This document shows, in pieces, positions 53,271 through 61,164 of a stretch of DNA of 64,000 nucleotides. Both the position numbers and the translations under genes were made by a program. The notes beneath the pieces are model-generated. The model saw only the letters and a program-made list of their open reading frames with translations. It made no database searches and was not told the DNA's origin. How positions within the stretch are numbered: the first letter of the stretch is position 1; the number at the start of each line of letters is the position of its first letter. The stretch covers positions 47,230 to 111,229 of the forward strand of contig NZ_MCAS01000021.1 in assembly GCF_003610895.1 (NCBI RefSeq), read 5' to 3'. The stretch is from Paraburkholderia fungorum (GTDB lineage: Bacteria; Pseudomonadota; Gammaproteobacteria; Burkholderiales; Burkholderiaceae).

Positions 53271-54131
53271 ATGACCATCCGAAATATTGTTGGCTTCGTC
53301 GCGACAGCCATTATTTTTATCGTCGCGATTTTGATTGGGCGCGTGTTGTGGGTTCACTACATGGATGAACCGTGGACACGTGATGGGCGCGTGCGCGCAG
53401 AGATCGTCAATGTGGCGCCTGATGTTTCAGGCGCGGTTGTCGATTTGCCGGTTAAGGACAATCAACTGGTGAAGAAGGGGGATCTGTTGATGCAGATTGA
53501 TCCTTCGCATTATCAGATTGCTGTTGAGCAGGCAGAGGCTGCTGTTGCTGCGCGCAAGGCGGAGTTGCAGATGAAGCGGGATGATGCGCAGCGGCGGGCG
53601 GATATGGATGCTTTGGTTGTGTCCAAAGAGAGCCGTGAGAATGCGACTCATACTGCGTCTGCTGCCGAGGCTTCTTATCAGCAGGCTTTGGCTGCGCTTG
53701 ATGCTGCGAAGTTGAATCTTGAGCGCACTCGGGTTGTGTCGCCGGTTGACGGGTATGTCACTAATCTGAATGTCTTTCGCGGCGACTATGCGACTGCTGG
53801 GGCTGCCAAGCTCGCGATCGTCGATAGTCACTCGTTCTGGGTTTATGGGTATTTTGAGGAGACCAAGCTGCCTCATGTGCGGGTCGGCGATAAAGCCGAA
53901 GTTCGGCTGATGAGCGGCGGTACCCTGCAGGGGCATGTCGAGAGCATCTCTCGTGGGATCTATGATCGTGATAATCCCGAAAGCCGGGAGCTGCTGGCTG
54001 ATGTGAATCCGACTTTTAACTGGGTTCGGTTGGCGCAGCGCGTGCCTGTGCGGGTTAGGATTGATTCTGTACCCGACGGGGTTGTGCTTGCTGCTGGGAT
54101 TACTTGTACTGTTGTTGTTCGGCCTGGGTGA
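53271..54131 (+). CDS. HlyD/AaeA-type periplasmic adaptor
   Basis: 286 aa from ATG 53271 (MTIRNIVGFVAT). One N-terminal membrane anchor (8-27) is followed by PWTRDGRVRAEIVNVAPDVS, lipoyl half-motifs, a coiled coil (50-150) and the beta-barrel region (HSFWVYGYFEETKLPHVRVG). It links the FUSC pump to the NodT duct. From about codon 50 the codon use shifts to T-ending codons (GAT, GCT, GTT, CTT), unlike the GC-ending codons of the genes before it, and this G/T-rich skew continues into the downstream repeat. Confidence 0.93.
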   Translation: MTIRNIVGFVATAIIFIVAILIGRVLWVHYMDEPWTRDGRVRAEIVNVAPDVSGAVVDLPVKDNQLVKKGDLLMQIDPSHYQIAVEQAEAAVAARKAELQMKRDDAQRRADMDALVVSKESRENATHTASAAEASYQQALAALDAAKLNLERTRVVSPVDGYVTNLNVFRGDYATAGAAKLAIVDSHSFWVYGYFEETKLPHVRVGDKAEVRLMSGGTLQGHVESISRGIYDRDNPESRELLADVNPTFNWVRLAQRVPVRVRIDSVPDGVVLAAGITCTVVVRPG

Positions 54132-54190
54132 GTTTTGTGTTTGCCTTCGTGGCGTTTGTTGGGGTGTTTTCTTGGTCTGGCTTCTTTGGA

Positions 54191-54347
54191 CTTTTCTTGG
54201 TCTGGCTCTTGGGCCTTTCCTTGAATTGATAGTGGTCTATTAGCGTTGCCCCTGTGCGGGGCGGCACCTACTTTTCTTGGTCTGGCTCTTGGGCCTTTCC
54301 TTGAATTGATAGTGGTCTATTAGCGTTGCCCCTGTGCGGGGCGGCAC
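54191..54347 (+). repeat. Exact 77-bp duplication with 80-bp period
   Basis: The segment starting CTTTTCTTGGTCTGG at 54191 recurs at 54271 and is identical for 77 bp (54191-54267 and 54271-54347). Each unit ends in GCCCC-TGTGC-GGGGC, a small hairpin. The 80-bp period is not a multiple of three, so it does not conserve a reading frame. Confidence 0.9.
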
Positions 54348-54500
54348 TCACTTCTCTTTGCCGGCCGCAAAGAGAAGTAAGCAAGAGAAAGCGGCTCAAA
54401 CCGCTAACTCTTAAGTGGGTCCCCCGCGCAGTTACGGTAGTGGTGCATCTGGAATCTGTGCTCTCGCACATTCCGCACCAGTGACAAAGCAGTCATTCTT
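54294..54500 (+). repeat. Dispersed multi-hairpin element, copy A
   Basis: This segment is clearly homologous to 63720-63918. It contains, in order, GCCCC/GGGGC; a 12-bp stem ACTTCTCTTTGC (54350-54361) with GCAAAGAGAAGT (54367-54378); AGCGG/CCGCT (54390-54405); GTGGG/CCCGC (54416-54428, one G-T pair); and GTGC-TCTC-GCAC. It lies between convergent genes. A minus-strand frame through it (54471-54268) is shared with copy B but is not kept by the repeat period. Function unknown. Confidence 0.85.
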
Positions 54501-54573
54501 CCGGCGGCGCTACCGCGCGCCGAACGGCCCTTCCCCCGACTCCACGTTGTCCCACGTTCGCGAAGCTTATGGT

Positions 54574-54671
54574 GCCGTTTGCCGTTTGCCGTTTGCCGTT
54601 TGCCGTTTGCCGTTTGCCGTTTGCCGTTTGCCGTTTGCCGTTTGCCGTTTGCCGTTTGCCGTTTGCCGTTT
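54574..54671 (+). repeat. Heptanucleotide microsatellite (GCCGTTT)x14
   Basis: Fourteen uninterrupted GCCGTTT units, 98 bp. The last base is shared with the TAA stop codon (minus strand, 54671-54673) of the chemoreceptor gene. Such tracts change length by slipped-strand mispairing. Confidence 0.97.
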
Positions 54672-56350
54672 TATAGCCTGAACTTGCCGACCATCTGCTT
54701 CAGGCCGCGCGCCTGATCGTCCAATGATCTGGCGGCCGCCGTTGCCTGTTCCACCAGGGCGGCGTTCTGCTGGGTGCCTGAATCCATCTGTGTCACCGCG
54801 AGGTTGATCTCCTCAATCCCCGCGCTCTGCTCCGATGACGCCGCCGAAATCTCGCCCATGATGTCAGTCACGCGCTTCACCGCCTTGACCACCTCATCCA
54901 TCGTCTGTCCAGCATCCTGTGCCAACGTCGAACCATTACTCACCCGCTCTACCGACGTGCTGATCAATCCCTTGATCTCCTTGGCAGCGGCCGCGCTGCG
55001 CTGGGCCAGATTGCGCACCTCGGCTGCCACCACAGAAAATCCTCGCCCCTCTTCGCCAGCTCGGGCGGCTTCCACCGCCGCGTTCAACGCGAGAATGTTG
55101 GTCTGGAAGGCAATGCCCTCGATCACGCCAATAATGTCGCCAATGCTGCGTGCGCTGTCGTTGATCTCGTTCATCGTCGCCACCACGCGGCTCACCACGG
55201 CGCCGCCCTTCTCGGCAATTTCCGATGCGTTGTTCGCCAACGTGCTCGCCTGCTTGGCGTTGTCAGCGTTCTGTCTGACCGTGGAGGTCAACTGCTCCAT
55301 GCTGCTCGCCGTCCGCTCGAGCGCCATCGCCTGCTGCTCAGTGCGCTGCGACAAGTCGAGATTGCCCATCGAAATTTCGCCCGATGCGGTCGCGATCGCG
55401 TCGGCGCTCGACGCAATGTCCGAGACCGTCGTCGCAAGACCGCTTTGCATGTCGTGCAGCGCGTACAGCATGCTCGACTTGTCCTTGCGGCCGAGCGCGA
55501 TCTGATTCGACAGGTCGCCCGCGGCAATCCGGCTCGCAATTTCCTTGGCGTAGCCCGGCTCGCCGCCGAGCTGGCCAGCAAGGCGTCGCACCACCCACTC
55601 GCTAATGCCGAACGCCAGCACGATCAGCCCGATCGTCATCACCGCAATCATCACAAACGACGAATGGAAGATAAAACCCGATGCCTCGATAGTCGCCTTC
55701 GCGGCCGTGCCGCGCTGTGTAACGAGTTCGTCGACGAGTTTTTCAAGCTTGCCAGTCTCGACCAGCAGCGATACGTCCTGTGTCCCGACCTGCCAGTTCA
55801 TCTGCGAAAGATCGAGCGGCTGCGCCTTCACCAGCTTCACGAAATCACGCAGGTGACCGCTCCATACCGCAACGGCCGCAGCAAATTTCTTCTGCTGATC
55901 GACCGCCTTCGCGTCGGATGTGTCGACGTACTGTTGCAGCGTGCCGAGTTCCACGGTAAGACCGCTCAACCCCTTGTCGATGTCGCCGCCGAGATCGTCG
56001 CGCTCCTTCGCAGTGGTCGCGGTGAGCAGCATCTTTTGCGCGCGGCTTGCGCGCAGCATGTGGCCGCGCGCCTCTTCGGCTGCGCGGCTCGCCACGTGGC
56101 CCTGGTCGTAAATCGATTGCGCCGAGGCATTCAGCCGGCTGATCTGGGTCAGGGAAAACACCCCAATCGCGAGCGTACCGATCAGCAGAACGGCAAACGC
56201 AAGCCGCAGCGTCGCCTTTACCGACAAGCCCTTCAGCCCCACGGCACGGGAGCGGCTGCTCTCGCCGCGCGATGGTGACGGCTTGCCCGCCGCTTCCCCT
56301 TCCGGTACGAACCCCGCGCCCGTCTGGCCACCCAGCGAAACTGCTTTCAT
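54671..56350 (-). CDS. Methyl-accepting chemotaxis protein
   Basis: 559 aa from ATG 56350 (MKAVSLGGQTG), preceded by GAGGA; an ATG at 56398 is the alternative. An unusual 45-residue Gly/Ser-rich cytoplasmic N-terminus precedes TM1 (LRLAFAVLLIGTLAIGVFSL). A helical periplasmic ligand domain, TM2 (FVMIAVMTIGLIVLAFGI), a HAMP domain and the signalling hairpin with tip IEGIAFQTNILALNAAVEAA follow. It ends GKFRL, without a CheR pentapeptide. The stop codon abuts the heptamer microsatellite. The ligand is unknown. Confidence 0.94.
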   Translation of the reverse strand: MKAVSLGGQTGAGFVPEGEAAGKPSPSRGESSRSRAVGLKGLSVKATLRLAFAVLLIGTLAIGVFSLTQISRLNASAQSIYDQGHVASRAAEEARGHMLRASRAQKMLLTATTAKERDDLGGDIDKGLSGLTVELGTLQQYVDTSDAKAVDQQKKFAAAVAVWSGHLRDFVKLVKAQPLDLSQMNWQVGTQDVSLLVETGKLEKLVDELVTQRGTAAKATIEASGFIFHSSFVMIAVMTIGLIVLAFGISEWVVRRLAGQLGGEPGYAKEIASRIAAGDLSNQIALGRKDKSSMLYALHDMQSGLATTVSDIASSADAIATASGEISMGNLDLSQRTEQQAMALERTASSMEQLTSTVRQNADNAKQASTLANNASEIAEKGGAVVSRVVATMNEINDSARSIGDIIGVIEGIAFQTNILALNAAVEAARAGEEGRGFSVVAAEVRNLAQRSAAAAKEIKGLISTSVERVSNGSTLAQDAGQTMDEVVKAVKRVTDIMGEISAASSEQSAGIEEINLAVTQMDSGTQQNAALVEQATAAARSLDDQARGLKQMVGKFRL

Positions 56351-56874
56351 ATTCCTCGTCCCCGCGTATCGAACTGCCGGAAAGGTCGGTTCCGGCATTA
56401 ATGCTTATCTCTCCGGGTCTACGGCATAAACGTCAGCGATCTTTAACGCCGCCGCTCGCGTCATGCCGACCGTCGCGCCCGGTCCTCGACGCATCGCTTT
56501 GTAAGCTTCGCGCCCGCGACCGTTTTATACATGGCCAAAAATCCCCGAACCGCATTTATCAAACGGCTTGCCAGGCACGCGTGGCAATGGCAACACACTC
56601 GCCGCCAGCACCGCGGCAGTGCACCAAACGCCCAATTTCCGCGCTGGTGCGACCTCCAGACAGGCCCACACGTGTCCGATTCGCGACAAAACTTGTCCTT
56701 ACATTTCGCCGAAGCCACATTAAACTTCGACAAATAGGTGACAACGCCGGGTACCGCGTCGAAATGCCGCACAGCTCGCGTACCCATCGGACAGACCGGC
56801 GAACCTGCAGTACGACGGCGCGTCCGCAGCCTGAAATCATGACCTTTCACCCTTTCTCCTCTCTCATCTAGCGT
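56351..56874. other. Divergent intergenic region between the chemoreceptor and Fsr genes
   Basis: 524 bp. It holds a FliA-like promoter for the chemoreceptor (56418-56445) and AT-rich patches at about 56680-56735, likely promoter for the MFS gene. A 199-codon plus-strand frame across it has no protein-like features and I do not call it. Confidence 0.55.
56418..56445 (-). promoter_or_regulatory. FliA (sigma-28)-like promoter of the chemoreceptor gene
   Basis: On the minus strand TAAA (56445-56442) is followed after 16 bp by GCCGTAGA (56425-56418). The consensus is TAAA-N15-GCCGATAA, so the spacing is one base long. It lies 68 bp before the ATG, and chemoreceptors are common sigma-28 targets. 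Confidence 0.35.
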
Positions 56875-58140
56875 ATGGAAACGAGCCTCGATAAAAGCGC
56901 CCTCGCCGGCGCCTCAGCCTCTCCCGCCAGTCCTGCCAACCCCGGCGCCGCGCAGCCCACCGCCAAAATCCAGCGCACGGTCTACTCCGTGCTGGGCGCG
57001 ATCAGCTTTTCGCACCTGCTCAACGACATGATCCAGTCGTTGATTCTGGCCATCTACCCGATGCTGAAAGACAACTTTTCGCTGTCGTTCGGGCAGATCG
57101 GGCTGATTACGCTGACCTATCAGATCACCGCGTCGCTGCTGCAACCGCTGGTCGGCAGCTATACCGACAAGCATCCGAAACCGTATTCGCTGCCGGTCGG
57201 CATGGGCTTCACGCTCGCCGGCCTGCTCCTGATGTCGGTCGCGCCGAGTTTCGGCGTGCTGCTGGTCGCGGCGGCGCTGGTGGGTTGCGGCTCGTCGGTG
57301 TTCCATCCGGAATCGTCGCGCGTGGCGCGCCTCGCGTCTGGCGGCCGGCACGGTCTGGCACAGTCGCTGTTCCAGGTGGGCGGCAATGCGGGTTCGTCGC
57401 TCGGGCCGCTGCTCGCTGCATTGATCGTGATTCCGCATGGCCAGCGCAGCATCGCGTGGTTTTCGGTAGCGGCGCTGGTGGCGATCGTCGTGCTCACGCA
57501 GATCGGCCGCTGGTACAAGCAGCATCCCGCTGTGAAAAAAACGCGCAGCCAGACCGGTCACGCGACCCTGTCGCGCAACCAGGTCATGTTCGCGATGGCT
57601 GTGCTGATGCTGCTGGTGTTCTCCAAGTACTTTTACCTCGCCAGCATCAACAGCTATTTCACGTTCTATCTGATCGACAAGTTCCATCTGCCAGTGCAGG
57701 CCGCGCAGGTCCATCTGTTCGTGTTCCTCGCGGCGGTTGCGGCGGGCACGGTGATCGGTGGTCCGATCGGCGACCGGATCGGCCGCAAGTATGTGATCTG
57801 GGTGTCGATCCTGGGCGTGGCACCGTTCACGCTGCTGCTGCCGTACGCCAACCTGTTCTGGACCGGCGTGCTGACGGTGATCATCGGTATCGTGCTGGCG
57901 TCGGCGTTCTCGGCGATCCTCGTCTATGCGCAGGAATTGATCCCCGGCAAGGTGGGGATGGTCGCGGGCCTCTTCTTCGGTTTCGCGTTCGGCATGGGCG
58001 GCGTCGGCGCTGCCGTGCTCGGCCAGTTGGCCGACGCTACCAGCATCACGTATGTGTATAAGGTCTGCTCGTTCCTGCCGCTGATCGGCATGCTGACGGT
58101 GTTCCTGCCGAATGTCGAAGGCAAGCGCGCGAAAGCCTGA
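56875..58140 (+). CDS. fsr: MFS efflux pump, fosmidomycin-resistance type
   Basis: 421 aa with 12 membrane segments after a 30-residue Ala/Pro-rich N-terminus. Fsr-type features are SFSHLLNDMIQSLILAIYPM, FSLSFGQIGLITLTYQITAS and GSSVFHPESSRVARLAS (conserved FHPE). Motif A appears as GDRIGRKYVIW. It probably exports fosmidomycin-like or other small drugs. It is followed by a clear terminator. No regulator is adjacent. The start has no strong ribosome site. Confidence 0.93.
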   Translation: METSLDKSALAGASASPASPANPGAAQPTAKIQRTVYSVLGAISFSHLLNDMIQSLILAIYPMLKDNFSLSFGQIGLITLTYQITASLLQPLVGSYTDKHPKPYSLPVGMGFTLAGLLLMSVAPSFGVLLVAAALVGCGSSVFHPESSRVARLASGGRHGLAQSLFQVGGNAGSSLGPLLAALIVIPHGQRSIAWFSVAALVAIVVLTQIGRWYKQHPAVKKTRSQTGHATLSRNQVMFAMAVLMLLVFSKYFYLASINSYFTFYLIDKFHLPVQAAQVHLFVFLAAVAAGTVIGGPIGDRIGRKYVIWVSILGVAPFTLLLPYANLFWTGVLTVIIGIVLASAFSAILVYAQELIPGKVGMVAGLFFGFAFGMGGVGAAVLGQLADATSITYVYKVCSFLPLIGMLTVFLPNVEGKRAKA

Positions 58141-58166
58141 TGGTGTGACCTGTCTGGAAGTGAATG

Positions 58167-58193
58167 GAAAAAGGCGCCGCGGCGCCTTTTTTC
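58167..58193 (+). terminator. Rho-independent terminator after the MFS gene
   Basis: AAGGCGCC-GC-GGCGCCTT followed by TTTT, 30 bp past the stop. Confidence 0.9.
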
Positions 58194-58338
58194 TTGTCCC
58201 CGCTCATGGTGAACCCGCGTTGTCCGCCCAGCCACGCGTGCACTATGCTTGTGCGGATGTACGTGCCGCTCTCTCGCCACGCCCGCGCGCCGTACGATTC
58301 GCCATCCAATCACTCACGCAGCAGAAGGATCGCCGCCG

Positions 58339-60243
58339 ATGACCAGCTACCGCGACTTCCACCGCCGTTCGATTGAGCAGCCCGAGGCATTCTGGCGTGA
58401 CGAGGCGCAGCGGATTCATTGGCAAACGCCGTTCGATACCGTGCTCGACCGCTCGAATCCGCCGTTCGCGCGCTGGTTCGTCGGCGGCCGCACGAATCTG
58501 TGCCATAACGCGGTGGACCGGCATCTGGCCGAACGCGCGCAGCAGAATGCGCTAGTGTACGTGTCGACGGAAACCGGCATCGAGCGGCGCTACACCTACG
58601 CCGAGCTGCACGCGGAGATCAACCGCATGGCCGCGGTGATGCGCTCGCTCGGCGTGAAGCGCGGCGACGTCGTGCTGCTCTATCTGCCGATGATTCCCGA
58701 AGCGCTGTTCGCGATGCTCGCATGCGCGCGGCTCGGCGCGATTCACTCGGTGGTGTTCGGCGGCTTCGCGGCCCCCAACCTGGCGGCGCGTATCGACGAC
58801 GCGAAACCGGTGCTGATCGTGACCGCCGACGCCGGCGCGCGCGGCGGCAAGGTGATCGACTACACGCCGCTGATGGACGAGGCGCTGGCGCGCGCGGCCC
58901 ACAAGACGCCGCACGTGCTGCTGATCGACCGCCAGCTCGCGCCGGAGCGCCTGAACGCGAGCTACCTCGTCGCCTACGAGCCGCTGCGCGAACAGTTTTT
59001 CGATGCGCATGTGCCGTGCGAATGGCTCGAATCGAACGAACCGTCGTACGTGCTGTACACCTCGGGCACCACCGGCAAACCGAAGGGCGTGCAGCGCGAC
59101 GTCGGCGGCTATGCGGTGGCGTTGGCGGCTTCGATGGAACACATCTTTCAGGGCAAGCCCGGCGACACGATGTTCACCGCGTCGGACGTGGGCTGGGTGG
59201 TCGGCCACAGCTACATCGTCTATGCGCCGTTGATTGCGGGCCTCACCACCGTGATGTACGAAGGCACGCCGATTCGGCCGGACGGCGGTATCTGGTGGCG
59301 CCTTGTCGAACAGCACAAGATCAACCTGATGTTCACCGCGCCGACCGCGCTGCGCGTGCTGAAAAAGCAGGATCCGGCGCTGCTGAAAAAGTCCGATCTG
59401 TCGAGCCTGCGCACGCTGTTCCTCGCCGGCGAACCGCTCGACGAACCGACCGCCGCATGGATCGCCGGCGCGCTCGGCAAGCCCGTGATCGACAACTACT
59501 GGCAGACCGAAACCGGCTGGCCGATGCTGGCCATTCCGCGCGGCGTCGAGGTGCTGCCCACCAAGCTCGGCTCGCCGGGCGTGCCGTCGGCCGGCTTCAA
59601 TCTGACCTTGCGCAACGAACTGACCGGCGAGTCCTGCCCGCCCGGCGAAAAAGGCGTGCTCGCGCTCGGCTATCCGCTGCCGCCGGGTTGCATGTCCACG
59701 GTGTGGGGCGACGACAAGCGCTTTATCAGCACGTACTGGTCGAGCGTGCCGAACCAGCAGGTCTACTCGACCTTCGACTGGGGCATCCAGGACGAAGACG
59801 GCTACGTGACGATCCTCGGGCGCACCGACGACGTAATCAATGTGGCCGGCCATCGGCTCGGCACGCGCGAAATCGAGGAAGCGTTATCGAGCCACGCGGC
59901 GGTCGCGGAAGTGGCGGTGGTCGGCGTAACCGACGCGCTGAAGGGTCAGGCGGCCATGGCCTTCGTCGTGCTGCGCGACGCGCAGGCGTATGCGGACGAC
60001 AAGGCGCGGGCCAAACTGGAGGCTCAACTCAGCGCGACGGTCGACCGCCAGCTCGGCGCGATTGCGCGGCCGGCGCGCGTGGTGGTGGTGCCGATGCTGC
60101 CGAAGACGCGCTCCGGCAAGCTATTGCGCCGCGCGATTGCAGCGCTCGCGGAAGGACGCGAACCGGGCGATTTACCGACGATCGAAGATCCGTCGGCTTT
60201 GCAGCAGGTGCGTGAGGCGCTGGGGGACTCGACGAAGCACTAG
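58339..60243 (+). CDS. prpE: Propionyl-CoA synthetase (acyl-CoA/acetyl-CoA synthetase family)
   Basis: 634 aa from ATG 58339 (MTSYRDFHRRSIEQP), with AAGGAT upstream; the longer frame from 58249 is not supported. Core motifs: YVLYTSGTTGKPKGVQRD (the Gln-Arg after GV, rather than Val-His, favours PrpE over Acs), DNYWQTETGWP, WGIQDEDGYVTILGRTDDVI (part) and the acetylatable Lys in KTRSGKLLRR. It activates propionate to propionyl-CoA. No prpBCD genes are next to it in the window. Confidence 0.93.
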   Translation: MTSYRDFHRRSIEQPEAFWRDEAQRIHWQTPFDTVLDRSNPPFARWFVGGRTNLCHNAVDRHLAERAQQNALVYVSTETGIERRYTYAELHAEINRMAAVMRSLGVKRGDVVLLYLPMIPEALFAMLACARLGAIHSVVFGGFAAPNLAARIDDAKPVLIVTADAGARGGKVIDYTPLMDEALARAAHKTPHVLLIDRQLAPERLNASYLVAYEPLREQFFDAHVPCEWLESNEPSYVLYTSGTTGKPKGVQRDVGGYAVALAASMEHIFQGKPGDTMFTASDVGWVVGHSYIVYAPLIAGLTTVMYEGTPIRPDGGIWWRLVEQHKINLMFTAPTALRVLKKQDPALLKKSDLSSLRTLFLAGEPLDEPTAAWIAGALGKPVIDNYWQTETGWPMLAIPRGVEVLPTKLGSPGVPSAGFNLTLRNELTGESCPPGEKGVLALGYPLPPGCMSTVWGDDKRFISTYWSSVPNQQVYSTFDWGIQDEDGYVTILGRTDDVINVAGHRLGTREIEEALSSHAAVAEVAVVGVTDALKGQAAMAFVVLRDAQAYADDKARAKLEAQLSATVDRQLGAIARPARVVVVPMLPKTRSGKLLRRAIAALAEGREPGDLPTIEDPSALQQVREALGDSTKH

Positions 60244-60264
60244 CGGGCGGCAAGCCCGATCGTG

Positions 60265-60310
60265 CAGTGAACGGGCGGCACCCTGGTGCGCCGCCGGTTT
60301 GTTTGGGTGT
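60265..60310 (+). terminator. Probable terminator between convergent prpE and mtnN
   Basis: GGCGGCACC pairs with GGTGCGCCGCC (2-nt bulge), followed by GGTTTGTTTG. A second inverted repeat (GCCGGCTG/CAGCCGGC, 60317-60350) lies next to it. The T-tract is interrupted, so termination is likely but not certain. Confidence 0.5.
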
Positions 60311-60357
60311 GCTGCTGCCGGCTGATCGACACGCTGCGTGCCCAGCCGGCGAGCCTG

Positions 60358-61164
60358 TCACACGAGGCGGCGTGCCTCCAGAAACCGCGTCAGAATCGCA
60401 TTCGAATACGTCCCGGCAATCTCCGTGAGAAACGACACGAACGACTCCGGCGCGTGATCGTCGGCGGTGTCGGAAATGGTGCGCACCACCGCGCATGGCA
60501 CGCCGTACTCGTAACAGACCTGCGCGATCGCCGCGCCTTCCATCTCGACTGCGAGCGCATCCGGCAGCGCGTCGCGCAATGCCTTGACGCCCGTCGCACT
60601 CGCCACGAACTGGTCTCCGCTGATAATCAGGCCGCGATGAACACGCGGCTCGCGCGTGCCAAAGCGCGCTGCAGCAGCAGCCCCCTCTTCGGCGACAAAA
60701 CGCTCGCATGCCGCGGCCAGTTGATCAGCGAGCGCCTCATCGGCGGCGAAACGCGACACGCCGAGCAGCGGCACTTCGAAGCGCGGAAACAAGGGCGACG
60801 CGTCGAGATCGTGCTGCATCAGCGCGTTGGCGACAACGATATCGCCGACCCGCACCTCGGTCCCCACGCCACCCGCGACACCGGTAAACACGATCGCTTC
60901 GACATCGAATGCATGGATCAGGGCACTGACGGTGGCCGCCGCCGCGACCTTGCCGACGCGCGCCAGTGTCACGACGCAAGGCACGCCGTGCACGGTGCCA
61001 AGGTGGTAGTCACGCTGACCGTGGGTGATCGTGCGTACGCCGGATCCGGCGCGCATCGCTTCGATCAGATCGCCGAGCTCTTGCGGCAAAGCCGCCAGAA
61101 TGCCGAGCGGGCGATGCGAGACCGGTGCGCCGCTGCGAGTTGGGTCGATCATGGGCGCGCTCAT
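60358..61164 (-). CDS. mtnN: 5'-methylthioadenosine/S-adenosylhomocysteine nucleosidase-type protein
   Basis: 268 aa. The phosphorylase/nucleosidase fold is shown by LGILAALPQELGDLIEAM, VVTLARVGKVAAAATVSALI (part), FTGVAGGVGTEVRVGDIVVA (part), ISGDQFVAS, the ribose-site AVEMEGAAIAQVCYEYGVPC (part) and catalytic Asp in TISDTADDHA. The length is about 35 residues over the E. coli enzyme. It recycles MTA and SAH to adenine. The ATG overlaps the uvrD stop (ATGA), so it is coupled to uvrD. Confidence 0.92.
   Translation of the reverse strand: MSAPMIDPTRSGAPVSHRPLGILAALPQELGDLIEAMRAGSGVRTITHGQRDYHLGTVHGVPCVVTLARVGKVAAAATVSALIHAFDVEAIVFTGVAGGVGTEVRVGDIVVANALMQHDLDASPLFPRFEVPLLGVSRFAADEALADQLAAACERFVAEEGAAAAARFGTREPRVHRGLIISGDQFVASATGVKALRDALPDALAVEMEGAAIAQVCYEYGVPCAVVRTISDTADDHAPESFVSFLTEIAGTYSNAILTRFLEARRLV

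Noticed and set aside
54061..54243. 60-codon hydrophobic frame at the end of the adaptor gene
   Set aside because: It overlaps the adaptor 3' end and the G/T-rich repeat; Leu/Val runs reflect base composition, and there is no ribosome site.
56272..56871. 199-codon plus-strand frame upstream of the MFS gene
   Set aside because: It overlaps the chemoreceptor 5' end, has no domain or membrane pattern, and lies in a divergent promoter region.
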